DNA from: Pseudomonadota bacterium
GTDB taxonomy: Bacteria; Pseudomonadota; Alphaproteobacteria; Acetobacterales; Acetobacteraceae
Reading direction: 5' to 3'
Length of the DNA stretch: 5,758 nt
Assembly: GCA_021808205.1 (NCBI GenBank)
Contig: JAKBCD010000152.1
Coordinates: forward strand, 1 to 5,758
Part shown: positions 1 through 5,560 of the stretch, piece after piece
Position numbering within the stretch: the stretch's first letter is position 1
Layout of the letters: every line of letters begins with the position of its first letter
Position numbers and translations under genes: made by a program
The notes under the pieces: generated by a model
Databases searched by the model: none
Seen by the model: the letters and a program-made list of their open reading frames with translations, nothing else
Told to the model about the DNA's origin: nothing

Positions 1-208
1 CCTTTAGCTACCTGGCAATAAACCTGTTAGATCCACAAAAACAAGACTCTCATGGGTGCCACCCGGCTCGGTACGCAATCCCCATCAAGCTTGGTAAACG
101 CCAAACGCATTCGTCAAAAACTCTTATCCGCAGATTACGCGTATCATGCCATATTTAAGGAAGAAAAATTCAAAATCATTTAAGCAACAAAAATTCTACA
201 TCGATCCA

Positions 209-232
209 GTCTGAAACTTCGGATTTTCAGAC
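209..232 (-). terminator. hairpin downstream of rlmE, possible terminator
   Basis: GTCTGAAA (209-216) and TTTCAGAC (225-232) form a perfect 8-pair stem. On the plus strand the loop contains CTTCGG, which could close as a C(UUCG)G tetraloop. The rlmE transcript would run through this hairpin about 80 bases after its stop codon. The nearest T-run on that strand lies about 11 bases beyond the stem, so it is not a textbook intrinsic terminator. It could also be an RNA-stabilising 3' structure. Confidence 0.35.
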
Positions 233-254
233 CAGAGCTTGGCCGGTTCAAGTT

Positions 255-295
255 AAGCCGCCCCACGGTTTCATATTACCGTCTTGGTCCGGCTT
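255..295. repeat. compound inverted repeat after rlmE
   Basis: AAGCCG (255-260) pairs with CGGCTT (290-295). Inside it, ACGGT (265-269) pairs with ACCGT (278-282) around an 8-base loop. The two stems could stack into one irregular hairpin that starts about 20 bases beyond the rlmE stop. No T-run follows on the minus strand and only three T's follow on the plus strand. A role in ending or protecting the ppx-rlmE transcript is inference from position. Confidence 0.3.
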
Positions 296-314
296 TGTGG
301 CAAGATTTTGCTCG

Positions 315-989
315 TCAGCCAGGTCTGAAACCGGTCGCGACCACATATATCTCTTTTGAGTCCTTCCGGCTTGCCGGGGGCTTGGCGTGCCGCACCTGCC
401 GGAAGCGCCGTTTTAGTGTATTCAGCATGTCCTTCTCAGCCCCGCCCTGGAATAGTTTGGCCACAAAGGCTCCGTCCGGTGCCAGAATGTCGCAGGCAAA
501 AGCAAGTGCCGTCTCCGCCAGAGCCATAATGCGGATATGGTCAGTGGCGATATGGCCGGATGTGTTGGGTGCCATGTCAGACAACACAAGATCCGCCTTG
601 CCACCCAGCATTGCCGTCAGCCGGGCTTCCATGCCCTCCTCAAGAAAATCACCCTGGATGAATTCAGCCCCCGGCACGGGCAGGATGTCCAGCAGGTCAA
701 TCCCCACCACAATGGCAGCGCCCCTGGCTAGCGCCACCTGGCTCCAACCACCCGGCGCCGCACCCAGATCCAGAACCCGGGCAGCTTTGCCGATGAGCTT
801 GTATTTCTCGTCCATCTCGATGAGCTTGAAAGCCGCGCGGGAGCGCCAGCCTTGTGCCTTGGCGGCGGTTACATAAGGGTCGTTCAACTGCCTTTGCAGC
901 CAGCGCTGCGACGATGTCGAGAGTTTGCGTGCGTTCTTGAGCCGCACCGCCTCCCGGCGCGGCGGCAGCTTGGAGCCGGTATCGGTCAT
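315..989 (-). CDS. rlmE: RlmE (FtsJ/RrmJ), 23S rRNA uridine 2'-O-methyltransferase
   Basis: This 224-residue cytoplasmic enzyme uses S-adenosylmethionine to methylate the 2'-hydroxyl of a uridine in the A-loop of 23S rRNA (U2552 in E. coli) during late 50S assembly. The SAM-binding motif DLGAAPGGWSQ is at residues 74-84 and SDMAPN at 137-142. The K-D-K-E catalytic set of the family is complete: K55 in SRAAFKL, D138 in SDMAPN, K178 in AKLFQG and E213 in SKEIYVVATG. The protein is slightly longer than E. coli RlmE (about 209) because of a basic N-terminal tail, as often seen in alphaproteobacteria. Its ATG overlaps the stop of the upstream phosphatase gene (ATGA, 986-989), and no good Shine-Dalgarno precedes it, so translational coupling is likely. 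Motifs identify the family firmly; RlmE rather than another FtsJ paralogue is very likely from overall similarity. Confidence 0.96.
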   Translation of the reverse strand: MTDTGSKLPPRREAVRLKNARKLSTSSQRWLQRQLNDPYVTAAKAQGWRSRAAFKLIEMDEKYKLIGKAARVLDLGAAPGGWSQVALARGAAIVVGIDLLDILPVPGAEFIQGDFLEEGMEARLTAMLGGKADLVLSDMAPNTSGHIATDHIRIMALAETALAFACDILAPDGAFVAKLFQGGAEKDMLNTLKRRFRQVRHAKPPASRKDSKEIYVVATGFRPG

Positions 990-2053
990 GCGGTAAGGGG
1001 GCGTTTCTGGGGAGGCATACCGCGCATCAGCCTCATCAGCATGCCCTCACGCAACCCCCTGTCAGCCACCATCAGTTGGGGTACCTGCCATAATTCATGG
1101 ATCGCGGCAAAGATGGCGCAGCCAGGCAACACGAATTCTACCCTCTCCCGCCCGATGCAGGGGTGGCGGGATAGCCCTTCGCGCCCCAGCGCCCGCGCCT
1201 CGGCCAATGCGTCATCCACCGCGGCACGGGTAAGCAAAACGCCATCCACCAATCCGCGGCGATACCGCTCCAGCTTCAAGGACACCCCGGCAAGCGTGGT
1301 CACGGTGCCAGACGTGCCGACCATAACCACCCCGCCCCGCCGGATTTCCTCGCCAATCCGGTGCACCGCCTCAAAAGGCTGCAACATGCCGACAATATCC
1401 TCCACCAGCCGCGCAAAACCGTCGCTCTGATAGCAGGACCCCGCGCAGCGTTCGGAGAGAGTGACCACGCCAACGGGCAAAGAAAGATAGCCGATCAACT
1501 CCGGTTGCAGCCGGCCATCAAGCCGCACCCAGGCAATTTCGGTCGAACCGCCGCCAATGTCGAACAACAGGGCTCGGCGCCCGGCCTTGCGCAACAGCGG
1601 CGCGCAGCTCTCGACCGCCAGCTCCACCTCCTCGCGCGGGTGGATTATCTCCAGCGGCAGCCCGGTGGCATCACGCGCACGGCGGATAAACTCACTGCCG
1701 TTTTCCGCCTGCCGGCATGCCTCTGTGGCGATGGCCCGAAGCCTGATAGAGTCGTTCAGCTCATCGCCAGCCCAGCGCTGCGCACGCTCGGCGCACACCA
1801 AAAGCGAGGCAATCGCCCGGTCCATTGCCAAGGCCGAAAGCCGGCCTGTCTCATACAACCCCTCACCCAGCCGCACGACACGCGAAAAACTGTCCAATAT
1901 GTAAAAACCCTGCGCAGCCGGCGTACCTACCAGCATGCGGCAATTATTGGTGCCGAGATCAATGCTCCCGAAAATGGCACGCTTGCGCCCCCGCCGCTGT
2001 GAAACTGGCCGCATTGGCTGCGCAAGGGAGAATTGACTGGCCATGGCTTTCAT
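986..2053 (-). CDS. Ppx/GppA-family phosphatase (exopolyphosphatase type)
   Basis: This 355-residue protein of the ASKHA fold belongs to the family that removes terminal phosphate from polyphosphate (Ppx) or pppGpp (GppA). The first phosphate-binding loop is [15 protein letters not shown] (about 28-42), the second is [14 protein letters not shown] (163-176), and a third glycine-rich motif is [14 protein letters not shown] (244-257). The family's catalytic glutamate probably corresponds to E142 in PREEVELAV. The usual EEAR-like motif is altered there, with glutamate at 144. The protein is a single phosphatase module without the C-terminal HD-like domain of the roughly 500-residue E. coli Ppx and GppA, so substrate preference cannot be read from sequence. 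Start choice is uncertain: ATG codons lie at 2053, 2044 and 2014, none with a strong Shine-Dalgarno. The conserved fold begins near residue 26, so all three remain possible. It is the first gene of a pair with rlmE. Confidence 0.93.
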   Translation of the reverse strand: MKAMASQFSLAQPMRPVSQRRGRKRAIFGSIDLGTNNCRMLVGTPAAQGFYILDSFSRVVRLGEGLYETGRLSALAMDRAIASLLVCAERAQRWAGDELNDSIRLRAIATEACRQAENGSEFIRRARDATGLPLEIIHPREEVELAVESCAPLLRKAGRRALLFDIGGGSTEIAWVRLDGRLQPELIGYLSLPVGVVTLSERCAGSCYQSDGFARLVEDIVGMLQPFEAVHRIGEEIRRGGVVMVGTSGTVTTLAGVSLKLERYRRGLVDGVLLTRAAVDDALAEARALGREGLSRHPCIGRERVEFVLPGCAIFAAIHELWQVPQLMVADRGLREGMLMRLMRGMPPQKRPLTA

Positions 2054-2143
2054 ATTCGCCGATTATCCCCGCTGGGCAAGACGCAATCGCCCCGCGATAG
2101 GCCAGATGCCGATATTTTATGAAAACCTGATGACAACCGGCGC

Positions 2144-2172
2144 TTGCCGCCCCCGCAAAGCGATGTTAAACG
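2144..2172 (+). promoter_or_regulatory. possible promoter of the tRNA-Gln gene
   Basis: TTGCCG (2144-2149) resembles a -35 box. The only A/T-rich hexamers at the right distance are GTTAAA or TAAACG (2165-2172), about 15-17 bases later. This would place transcription start about 10-15 bases before the mature tRNA. The -10 match is poor, so the call rests mostly on position. Confidence 0.3.
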
Positions 2173-2190
2173 CTCGCCACCGTCGCCGCT

Positions 2191-2264
2191 TGGGGGATAG
2201 TTTAGCGGTAGAACTTCCGACTCTGACTCGGACAGCCTTGGTTCGAATCCAGGTCCCCCAGCCA
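2191..2264 (+). tRNA. tRNA-Gln (anticodon CUG)
   Basis: A complete 74-base cloverleaf is present with encoded CCA. The acceptor stem is TGGGGGA (2191-2197) with TCCCCCA (2254-2260), seven pairs including the U1-A72 pair typical of glutamine tRNAs. The D stem is GTTT/GAAC (2200-2203, 2211-2214) with one G-U pair. The anticodon stem is TCCGA/TCGGA (2216-2220, 2228-2232), around loop CTCTGAC with anticodon CTG at 2223-2225, which reads CAG codons. A 4-base variable loop follows. The T stem is CTTGG/CCAGG (2237-2241, 2249-2253) around TTCGAAT. G73 (2261) precedes CCA. No copy of its 3' end occurs elsewhere in the window, so there is no sign of an att site. Confidence 0.96.
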
Positions 2265-2292
2265 AACAAAGCCACCGAATTTGTTTCCGGTG
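2264..2292 (+). repeat. overlapping inverted repeats just after tRNA-Gln
   Basis: AAACAAA (2264-2270) and TTTGTTT (2280-2286) form a perfect 7-pair repeat whose first base is the final A of the tRNA. CACCG (2273-2277) and CGGTG (2288-2292) form an alternative, mutually exclusive stem. Neither is followed by a T-run, so this is at most a weak candidate for 3' end processing or termination of the tRNA transcript. Confidence 0.3.
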
Positions 2293-2400
2293 CGCTTGGG
2301 CAGGTTTCGCGCCCGCCATGTCGGCGCTGCAAACCCCTCGCAAATGCCCTGATACCACGCCCGCAAAAAGACCTTTTTCCCTCGCCCGCCGCCGCTCAGC

Positions 2401-2431
2401 TTGCAGGCATCAAGACACTGGCGCGTCTAAA
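2401..2431 (+). promoter_or_regulatory. possible promoter for the DUF1348-tetR genes
   Basis: TTGCAG (2401-2406) is a fair -35 box. GTCTAA or TCTAAA (2425-2431) lies 18-19 bases further on and could serve as a weak -10 box. It would give a leader of about 50 bases before the DUF1348 start. The -10 candidate overlaps the palindrome at 2428-2443, a common arrangement for repressor control. Box matches are moderate, so this is an inference. Confidence 0.3.
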
Positions 2432-2443
2432 CCGATCGGTCTA
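2428..2443 (+). promoter_or_regulatory. candidate TetR-type operator palindrome
   Basis: TAAACCGATCGGTCTA is a 16-base palindrome with 7 of 8 matching pairs. The central ten bases, ACCGATCGGT (2431-2440), are perfect. It lies 43 bases before the start of the DUF1348 gene, which is followed by a tetR-type gene. From memory, operators built from TAGAC/GTCTA half-sites are known for several TetR repressors, such as the LmrA/YxaF and NemR types; the right half here has the GTCTA form. That the downstream regulator binds here is inference. Confidence 0.5.
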
Positions 2444-2474
2444 CAAAGACTTTCGTGAGCTGAATTTCAAAATT

Positions 2475-2478
2475 GGAG
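2475..2478 (+). promoter_or_regulatory. ribosome binding site fixing the DUF1348 start
   Basis: GGAG sits 8 bases before the ATG at 2487. It supports this start over any upstream in-frame codon and over the out-of-frame ATG at 2482, which meets a stop after two codons. Confidence 0.65.
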
Positions 2479-2486
2479 ATTATGCG

Positions 2487-2948
2487 ATGAACCCGCTTGT
2501 GCCGCCATTCACCAAGGAAACCGCCGCCGCGAAGGTGCGCATGGCGGAGGATGGCTGGAACAGCCGCAACCCTGAGAAGGTCTCGCTTGTCTACACGCCG
2601 GACAGCCAATGGCGGAACCGCGCAGAGTTCATCAACGGCCGGCCTGAGATCGTCGCGTTTCTTACCCGCAAATGGGCCAAGGAGCTGGACTACCGGCTGA
2701 TCAAGGAACTCTGGGCCTTTACCGGCAACCGCATAGCGGTGCGGTTTGCCTATGAATGGCACGATGACAGCGGCAACTGGTTTCGTTCCTACGGCAATGA
2801 GAACTGGGAATTCAACGCCGAAGGACTGATGCAGCGGCGCTTCGCCTGCATCAACGATTTGCTAATCAACGCATCCCAACGTGAATTCCATTGGCCGCTG
2901 GGCCGCCGGCCAGACGAACACCCCGGTCTGAGCGATCTGGGGTTGTAA
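2487..2948 (+). CDS. DUF1348 family protein (NTF2/SnoaL-like fold)
   Basis: This 153-residue, probably cytoplasmic protein matches the DUF1348 family of small NTF2-like alpha+beta barrel proteins, whose biochemical role is not established. The family's typical stretches are visible: [11 protein letters not shown] near the N-terminus, [13 protein letters not shown] (20-32), [12 protein letters not shown] (41-52), [14 protein letters not shown] (58-71), [20 protein letters not shown] (74-93), SYGNENWEF (101-109), and the C-terminal [18 protein letters not shown]. Length is usual for the family and the protein looks intact. The start at 2487 is chosen because MNPLVPPF is the family's N-terminus and GGAG precedes it. 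Extending the frame upstream would run through the tRNA. A tetR-type gene follows after 18 bases, suggesting a locally regulated pair. An enzymatic role on a small molecule is possible but cannot be read from the sequence. Confidence 0.92.
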   Translation: MNPLVPPFTKETAAAKVRMAEDGWNSRNPEKVSLVYTPDSQWRNRAEFINGRPEIVAFLTRKWAKELDYRLIKELWAFTGNRIAVRFAYEWHDDSGNWFRSYGNENWEFNAEGLMQRRFACINDLLINASQREFHWPLGRRPDEHPGLSDLGL

Positions 2949-2966
2949 AAGCGCGGCGTCGAAATT

Positions 2967-3548
2967 TTGCTCCGGCTTACCCGCGAAAAATCCGATATAC
3001 TCCCCCTGGTGGCCGAGGCGTTCAGGGCGTTCGGCTACGAGGGCGCATCCTTTAGCCAGATCACCAAGCTTACCGGCGTCAGCAAGGGCAGCCTCTATCA
3101 TGTCTTTCCTGGCGGGAAAGAGCAGATGGCCGCAGAAATCCTGGCCGGGATCAATGGCTGGTTCGTGAAGAACCTGTTCGAGCCGTTGGAAACCGGCGAG
3201 CCCAACGCCGCATTGGCGCATATGTGGACGGAAATCGACCGGTATTTCCACGCCGGCGGCCGCATCTGTCTTGTCGGGGCCTTCGCGCTGGATGCAACAC
3301 GCGAGCATTTCCGCGCCGCAATCCATGATTATTTCAACCGCTGGGTCGAGGCCCTCTCGCGCTGCCTGGTACGGGCCGGGGCCGAACCTTTGGCGGCATC
3401 GGCTTTCGCGGAGCACACCGTGCTGACCATCCAGGGCGGGTTGATACTGGCCCGCGCCATTCACGATGAAGCCGTGTTTTCCCGCGCGCTCAGGCGGCTT
3501 TCGGACTCAGCCGAAGCCCTGCTTGCTTGCCAAACCCCACCGCACTGA
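2967..3548 (+). CDS. TetR/AcrR-family transcriptional regulator
   Basis: This 193-residue repressor-type protein has the TetR layout. Helix 1 is at about 8-22, and the helix-turn-helix is around residues 29-47, with SFSQITKLTGVSKGSLYHVF including the near-invariant GSLYHVF recognition-helix end. A ligand/dimer domain follows; its GGRICLVGAFALD (97-109) and TIQGGLILARA (154-164) resemble the LmrA/YxaF-like branch. The start is TTG (2967), the first possible start after the stop of the preceding gene in the same frame. The next option, GTG at 3009, would remove half of helix 1. No good Shine-Dalgarno precedes the TTG, so expression may rely on coupling with the DUF1348 gene 18 bases upstream. 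It probably controls its own transcription unit through the palindrome at 2428-2443. The inducer is unknown. Confidence 0.92.
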   Translation: MLRLTREKSDILPLVAEAFRAFGYEGASFSQITKLTGVSKGSLYHVFPGGKEQMAAEILAGINGWFVKNLFEPLETGEPNAALAHMWTEIDRYFHAGGRICLVGAFALDATREHFRAAIHDYFNRWVEALSRCLVRAGAEPLAASAFAEHTVLTIQGGLILARAIHDEAVFSRALRRLSDSAEALLACQTPPH

Positions 3549-3568
3549 TATTGCTGCCGCGATGGATT

Positions 3569-3573
3569 GGGGG
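3569..3573 (+). promoter_or_regulatory. ribosome binding site fixing the corA start
   Basis: A run of five G's ends 5 bases before the ATG at 3579. It favours this ATG over the in-frame TTG at 3567, which would start inside the same signal. Confidence 0.5.
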
Positions 3574-3578
3574 TGGAT

Positions 3579-4541
3579 ATGCTGAAAGCCTACGCCTGCC
3601 GGAACGGGCGCTTGCAACGCCTTGCACCGGAGGTTGCCGCGGACGCTCTGTGGTTTGACCTCGAAAAACCAGACCCGGAGGACTACGCTTTCGTCACTCG
3701 GGTCACCGGCCTCGTCCTGCCGCAATACGCGGATCTGCAGGAGATCGAGAGCTCCTCGCGTTTGGCGGCGGAAAACGAAATCCTCACCCTCTCGATGCCG
3801 ATCGTCACCCGGGCCAATGGCATGATGGAAGCGAATGTTTGCGGTTTTGTGATATCGCCGCGCTATCTCGTCACCTTGCGTTTCGTCCCCAGCGTACTGT
3901 TCAATCAGTTCAGCACAAGCTCACCGCCGGAAAACACACCCGGTAGTGCCCATATCTTCGCCGGGCTGCTGGAGGGCATTGTCGACCGGCAGGCCGACTC
4001 GCTCGAAAAACTCCGTGAGGAGCTTGATCACCTCAGCCACAAGGTCTTTCACCACCGTTTGGGCAGCCGTGCGCCCACCCGTAATACGGAGCGGGAATTG
4101 CAGGCCATTCTGGTCACGCTGGGGCGCGATTACGATGCCATTTCCTACCTGCGAGACTCCCAGCTTGGCGTGGCGCGCATCGCCCCCTACGCCATCGCCG
4201 CGGCGGAGTGGATGCAAAAACCAGTCCGCGACCGCCTGAAATCCGTCCAGAAGGATGTCTCCTCCCTCAACGAATTCTCCACGCACCTGACCGACAAAGT
4301 ACAATTCCTCCTGGACTCCACACTGGGGCTTATCAATATCGCCCAGAACAGCCTAATCAAGGTTCTCACCATCGTCTCCATCATGGGCATCCCCCCTACC
4401 CTGATCGCCGGCATCTACGGCATGAACTTTCACAACATGCCGGAGTTGAGCTGGAATTTCGGTTATGAATATGCCTGGGCCATCATGATCCTCTCGGCGG
4501 TTGCGCCACTTGTCTGGTTCCGTAAAAGGGGTTGGATATGA
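3579..4541 (+). CDS. corA: CorA-family magnesium (divalent cation) transporter
   Basis: This 320-residue inner-membrane protein belongs to the family that forms pentameric channels for Mg2+ and sometimes Co2+ or Ni2+. The large N-terminal part (1 to about 250) is the cytoplasmic funnel and has the long charged helices expected, for example around LEKLREELDHLSHKVFHH and later DRLKSVQKDVSSLNEF. Two membrane segments lie at the C-terminus, about 257-280 and 298-314. The first ends in the signature YGMNF with GMN at 281-283, followed by the MPEL loop (287-290), and the protein ends in basic RKRGWI. Length is close to E. coli CorA (316). The GMN plus MPEL pattern favours CorA over the zinc transporter ZntB, but the ion cannot be proved. 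It starts 30 bases after the tetR stop and overlaps sufE by ATGA. No Mg2+-sensing leader is visible in the short gap. Confidence 0.93.
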   Translation: MLKAYACRNGRLQRLAPEVAADALWFDLEKPDPEDYAFVTRVTGLVLPQYADLQEIESSSRLAAENEILTLSMPIVTRANGMMEANVCGFVISPRYLVTLRFVPSVLFNQFSTSSPPENTPGSAHIFAGLLEGIVDRQADSLEKLREELDHLSHKVFHHRLGSRAPTRNTERELQAILVTLGRDYDAISYLRDSQLGVARIAPYAIAAAEWMQKPVRDRLKSVQKDVSSLNEFSTHLTDKVQFLLDSTLGLINIAQNSLIKVLTIVSIMGIPPTLIAGIYGMNFHNMPELSWNFGYEYAWAIMILSAVAPLVWFRKRGWI

Positions 4542-4972
4542 CCGCTTTTTATACGCCTGATGAAGCCAGCGCCGCCGAGGCCATTGCAGCCATTGGCGAT
4601 GAACTCTCAACGTTCGATGACTGGATGGACCGCTACGAATTCATCATCGAACTTGGCCGCAAACTGCCACCCTACCCTGAGGCCTGGCAGGACGAAGCAC
4701 ACCGCGTGCAAGGCTGCCAATCCCAGGTCTGGCTGGCCTCGGAGGTGCAGGACGGAAAACTATGGTTCACCGGCGCGTCGGATGCGGCAATTGTCTCCGG
4801 GCTGGTCGCACTGGTGCTGCGGGTGTTCTCCGGCCGAGGCAAAGCCGAGATTCTCGCCACACCTTCCAAATTCCTGCACGATCTCGGGTTGATCGGTGCA
4901 CTTTCCAGCAACCGCGGCAATGGGGTGGCGGCAATGGTAGAGCGTATCCACGCCATCGCCAAAGCCGCCTGA
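4538..4972 (+). CDS. sufE: SufE family sulfur-transfer protein for Fe-S cluster assembly
   Basis: This 144-residue cytoplasmic protein accepts persulfide sulfur from a cysteine desulfurase (SufS type) and passes it on for iron-sulfur cluster building. The active cysteine is C60 in the signature HRVQGCQSQVWL (55-66), matching C51 of E. coli SufE. Other family marks are DRYEFIIELGRKLPPYP (31-47), SDAAIVSGLVALVL (81-94), and the C-terminal LSSNRGNGVAAM. Length is normal (E. coli 138). The ATG at 4538 overlaps the corA stop (ATGA, 4538-4541). It is preceded by AAAAGGGG (4524-4531) at a 6-base spacing, better than the TTG at 4532. No sufS or sufBCD is in the window, so it must act with a desulfurase encoded elsewhere. 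The link with corA is by position and likely translational coupling. Confidence 0.95.
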   Translation: MTAFYTPDEASAAEAIAAIGDELSTFDDWMDRYEFIIELGRKLPPYPEAWQDEAHRVQGCQSQVWLASEVQDGKLWFTGASDAAIVSGLVALVLRVFSGRGKAEILATPSKFLHDLGLIGALSSNRGNGVAAMVERIHAIAKAA

Positions 4973-4982
4973 TAAACCCAGC

Positions 4983-5026
4983 CCTGGCGCAAAACCAGGA
5001 CCGATCCACTGTGTTACACCCAGTGG
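4983..5026. terminator. inverted repeats between convergent sufE and lipoprotein genes
   Basis: CCTGG (4983-4987) pairs with CCAGG (4995-4999). CCACTG (5006-5011) pairs with CAGTGG (5021-5026) around a 9-base loop that contains the lipoprotein gene's stop codon. The two genes converge with only 41 bases between their stops, so a shared two-way terminator is expected here. No T-run follows either stem, so the call rests on position and symmetry. Confidence 0.35.
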
Positions 5027-5343
5027 CCAGGCACCCAGCGCCAGGCGCCGCCAATAATCGCCCAATGCCCGTCCACCCAGCGGTGCCAGCCGCGCGCACG
5101 GCGGATATAGTGGCCTCTCACCCAGTGATACCGATAGCCATTCCAAGCCCAATGACCCGGCCTCCATATGAAGCCGGCCGGCGGCGGCGGCGCTGGTTCC
5201 ACGCGGAGCGGCGGCAGCGGCTGATAGCCGGGCGGATAAGCCGGCACGGGCTGGGCGCAGGCCGACAGGCTCACCCCCATGAGAACCGGCGCAGCCAGCA
5301 TCGCGCTCCTGAGTAGCCGCGAAACCGAACTGTGAGTTTTCAT
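5014..5343 (-). CDS. WxxGxW-repeat (YXWGXW/BcpO-like) lipoprotein
   Basis: This 109-residue protein has a lipoprotein signal: basic start, hydrophobic stretch at about 14-25 and lipobox LSAC with C29 as the predicted lipidated residue. It should be anchored in the cell envelope, probably the outer membrane because Asp does not follow the cysteine (Ala does). A proline-rich linker (about 32-56) leads to four repeats: WRPGHW (60-65), WVRGHY (74-79), WVDGHW (89-94), and WVPGHW (103-108), with many W, Y, H and R. Such repeat proteins are common in proteobacteria; their role is not established. The ATG at 5343 has GGAGG (5349-5353) at a 5-base spacing. The TTG at 5355 and GTG at 5349 in the same frame overlap that signal and are less likely. 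It is transcribed towards sufE and appears to stand alone. Confidence 0.9.
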   Translation of the reverse strand: MKTHSSVSRLLRSAMLAAPVLMGVSLSACAQPVPAYPPGYQPLPPLRVEPAPPPPAGFIWRPGHWAWNGYRYHWVRGHYIRRARGWHRWVDGHWAIIGGAWRWVPGHWV

Positions 5344-5348
5344 CTGCA

Positions 5349-5353
5349 CCTCC
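5349..5353 (-). promoter_or_regulatory. ribosome binding site of the lipoprotein gene
   Basis: GGAGG on the minus strand lies 5 bases before the ATG at 5343. It is a strong consensus match and decides between three in-frame start codons. Confidence 0.75.
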
Positions 5354-5484
5354 AAAGCTGTTATGAGGCAGAAACTAAACTGGGGAAAATGGCGATGCGA
5401 AGGGGCATCAAGTAAAAAACCTTAACAGATTGCCGCCTGTACGCCGCCAATTGGCTCGACCCAACAACATGGACTGCCTGGACG

Positions 5485-5502
5485 GGAGGCGTCTGAGCCT
5501 CC
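5485..5502 (-). terminator. hairpin downstream of the partial gene
   Basis: GGAGGC (5485-5490) and GCCTCC (5497-5502) form a perfect 6-pair GC-rich stem with a 6-base loop, about 58 bases after the stop of the minus-strand gene at 5561. No T-run follows, so it may be a Rho-type or stabilising hairpin instead of an intrinsic terminator. Confidence 0.3.
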
Positions 5503-5560
5503 AACAAACCAAGTCACCCTGGCGTGCGCTTATCTATCGCAAACACATGCGCGCTGCGTG

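Larger units (their letters stand above)
1..314. other. AT-rich region without a convincing gene
   Basis: No supported gene is seen here. The segment from about 100 to 230 is clearly richer in A+T than the coding DNA that follows. One plus-strand frame is open from position 3 to a TAA at 156-158 (51 codons, no start inside the window). Its translation resembles no family I know, and its residue mix is not obviously protein-like, so I do not call it as a gene, although it could be the tail of one. On the minus strand only very short frames are present. The right part holds inverted repeats listed separately, which may belong to the 3' untranslated region of rlmE. Confidence 0.6.
2265..2486. 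other. intergenic region between tRNA-Gln and the DUF1348 gene
   Basis: This stretch has no supported gene. The open frame that covers it in phase with the downstream gene also runs through the tRNA, so it is not taken as coding. It holds the repeats next to the tRNA, a short A5/T5 inverted repeat around 2375-2388, a candidate promoter and palindrome at 2401-2443, and a Shine-Dalgarno at 2475-2478. Confidence 0.6.
5344..5560. other. intergenic region upstream of the lipoprotein gene
   Basis: No gene is supported in these 217 bases. They must hold the promoter of the lipoprotein gene unless it is read through from the gene upstream. I could not find a convincing -35/-10 pair on the minus strand; there is only an A/T-rich tract around 5410-5428. 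A hairpin at 5485-5502 is listed separately. Confidence 0.55.

Noticed and set aside
295..2002. Several plus-strand open frames opposite rlmE and ppx
   Set aside because: They are opposite-strand shadows of GC-rich coding DNA; the minus-strand proteins carry full sets of family motifs.
2191..2300. Integration site of a mobile element at tRNA-Gln
   Set aside because: No second copy of the tRNA 3' end, no integrase and no foreign-looking genes appear downstream.
2050..2358. Minus-strand open frames of about 70-100 codons across the tRNA region
   Set aside because: They include the reverse complement of the tRNA and show no protein motif or ribosome site.
2043..2486. Upstream in-frame extension of the DUF1348 reading frame, giving about 301 residues
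   Set aside because: It runs through the whole tRNA-Gln gene, starts inside the ppx gene on the other strand and adds sequence absent from the family. The ATG at 2487 has a ribosome site and the family's N-terminus.
2862..3464. A 200-codon open frame on the minus strand
   Set aside because: It lies opposite the DUF1348 and tetR genes, whose family motifs are clear; its translation has no recognisable motif.
3567..3578. TTG at 3567 as start of corA
   Set aside because: It adds four residues that overlap the G-rich ribosome site; the ATG at 3579 is better spaced and gives a usual N-terminus.
4767..5316. Open frames overlapping sufE and the lipoprotein gene on the opposite strands
   Set aside because: They lack motifs and conflict with SufE and the WxxGxW lipoprotein, which are both well supported.
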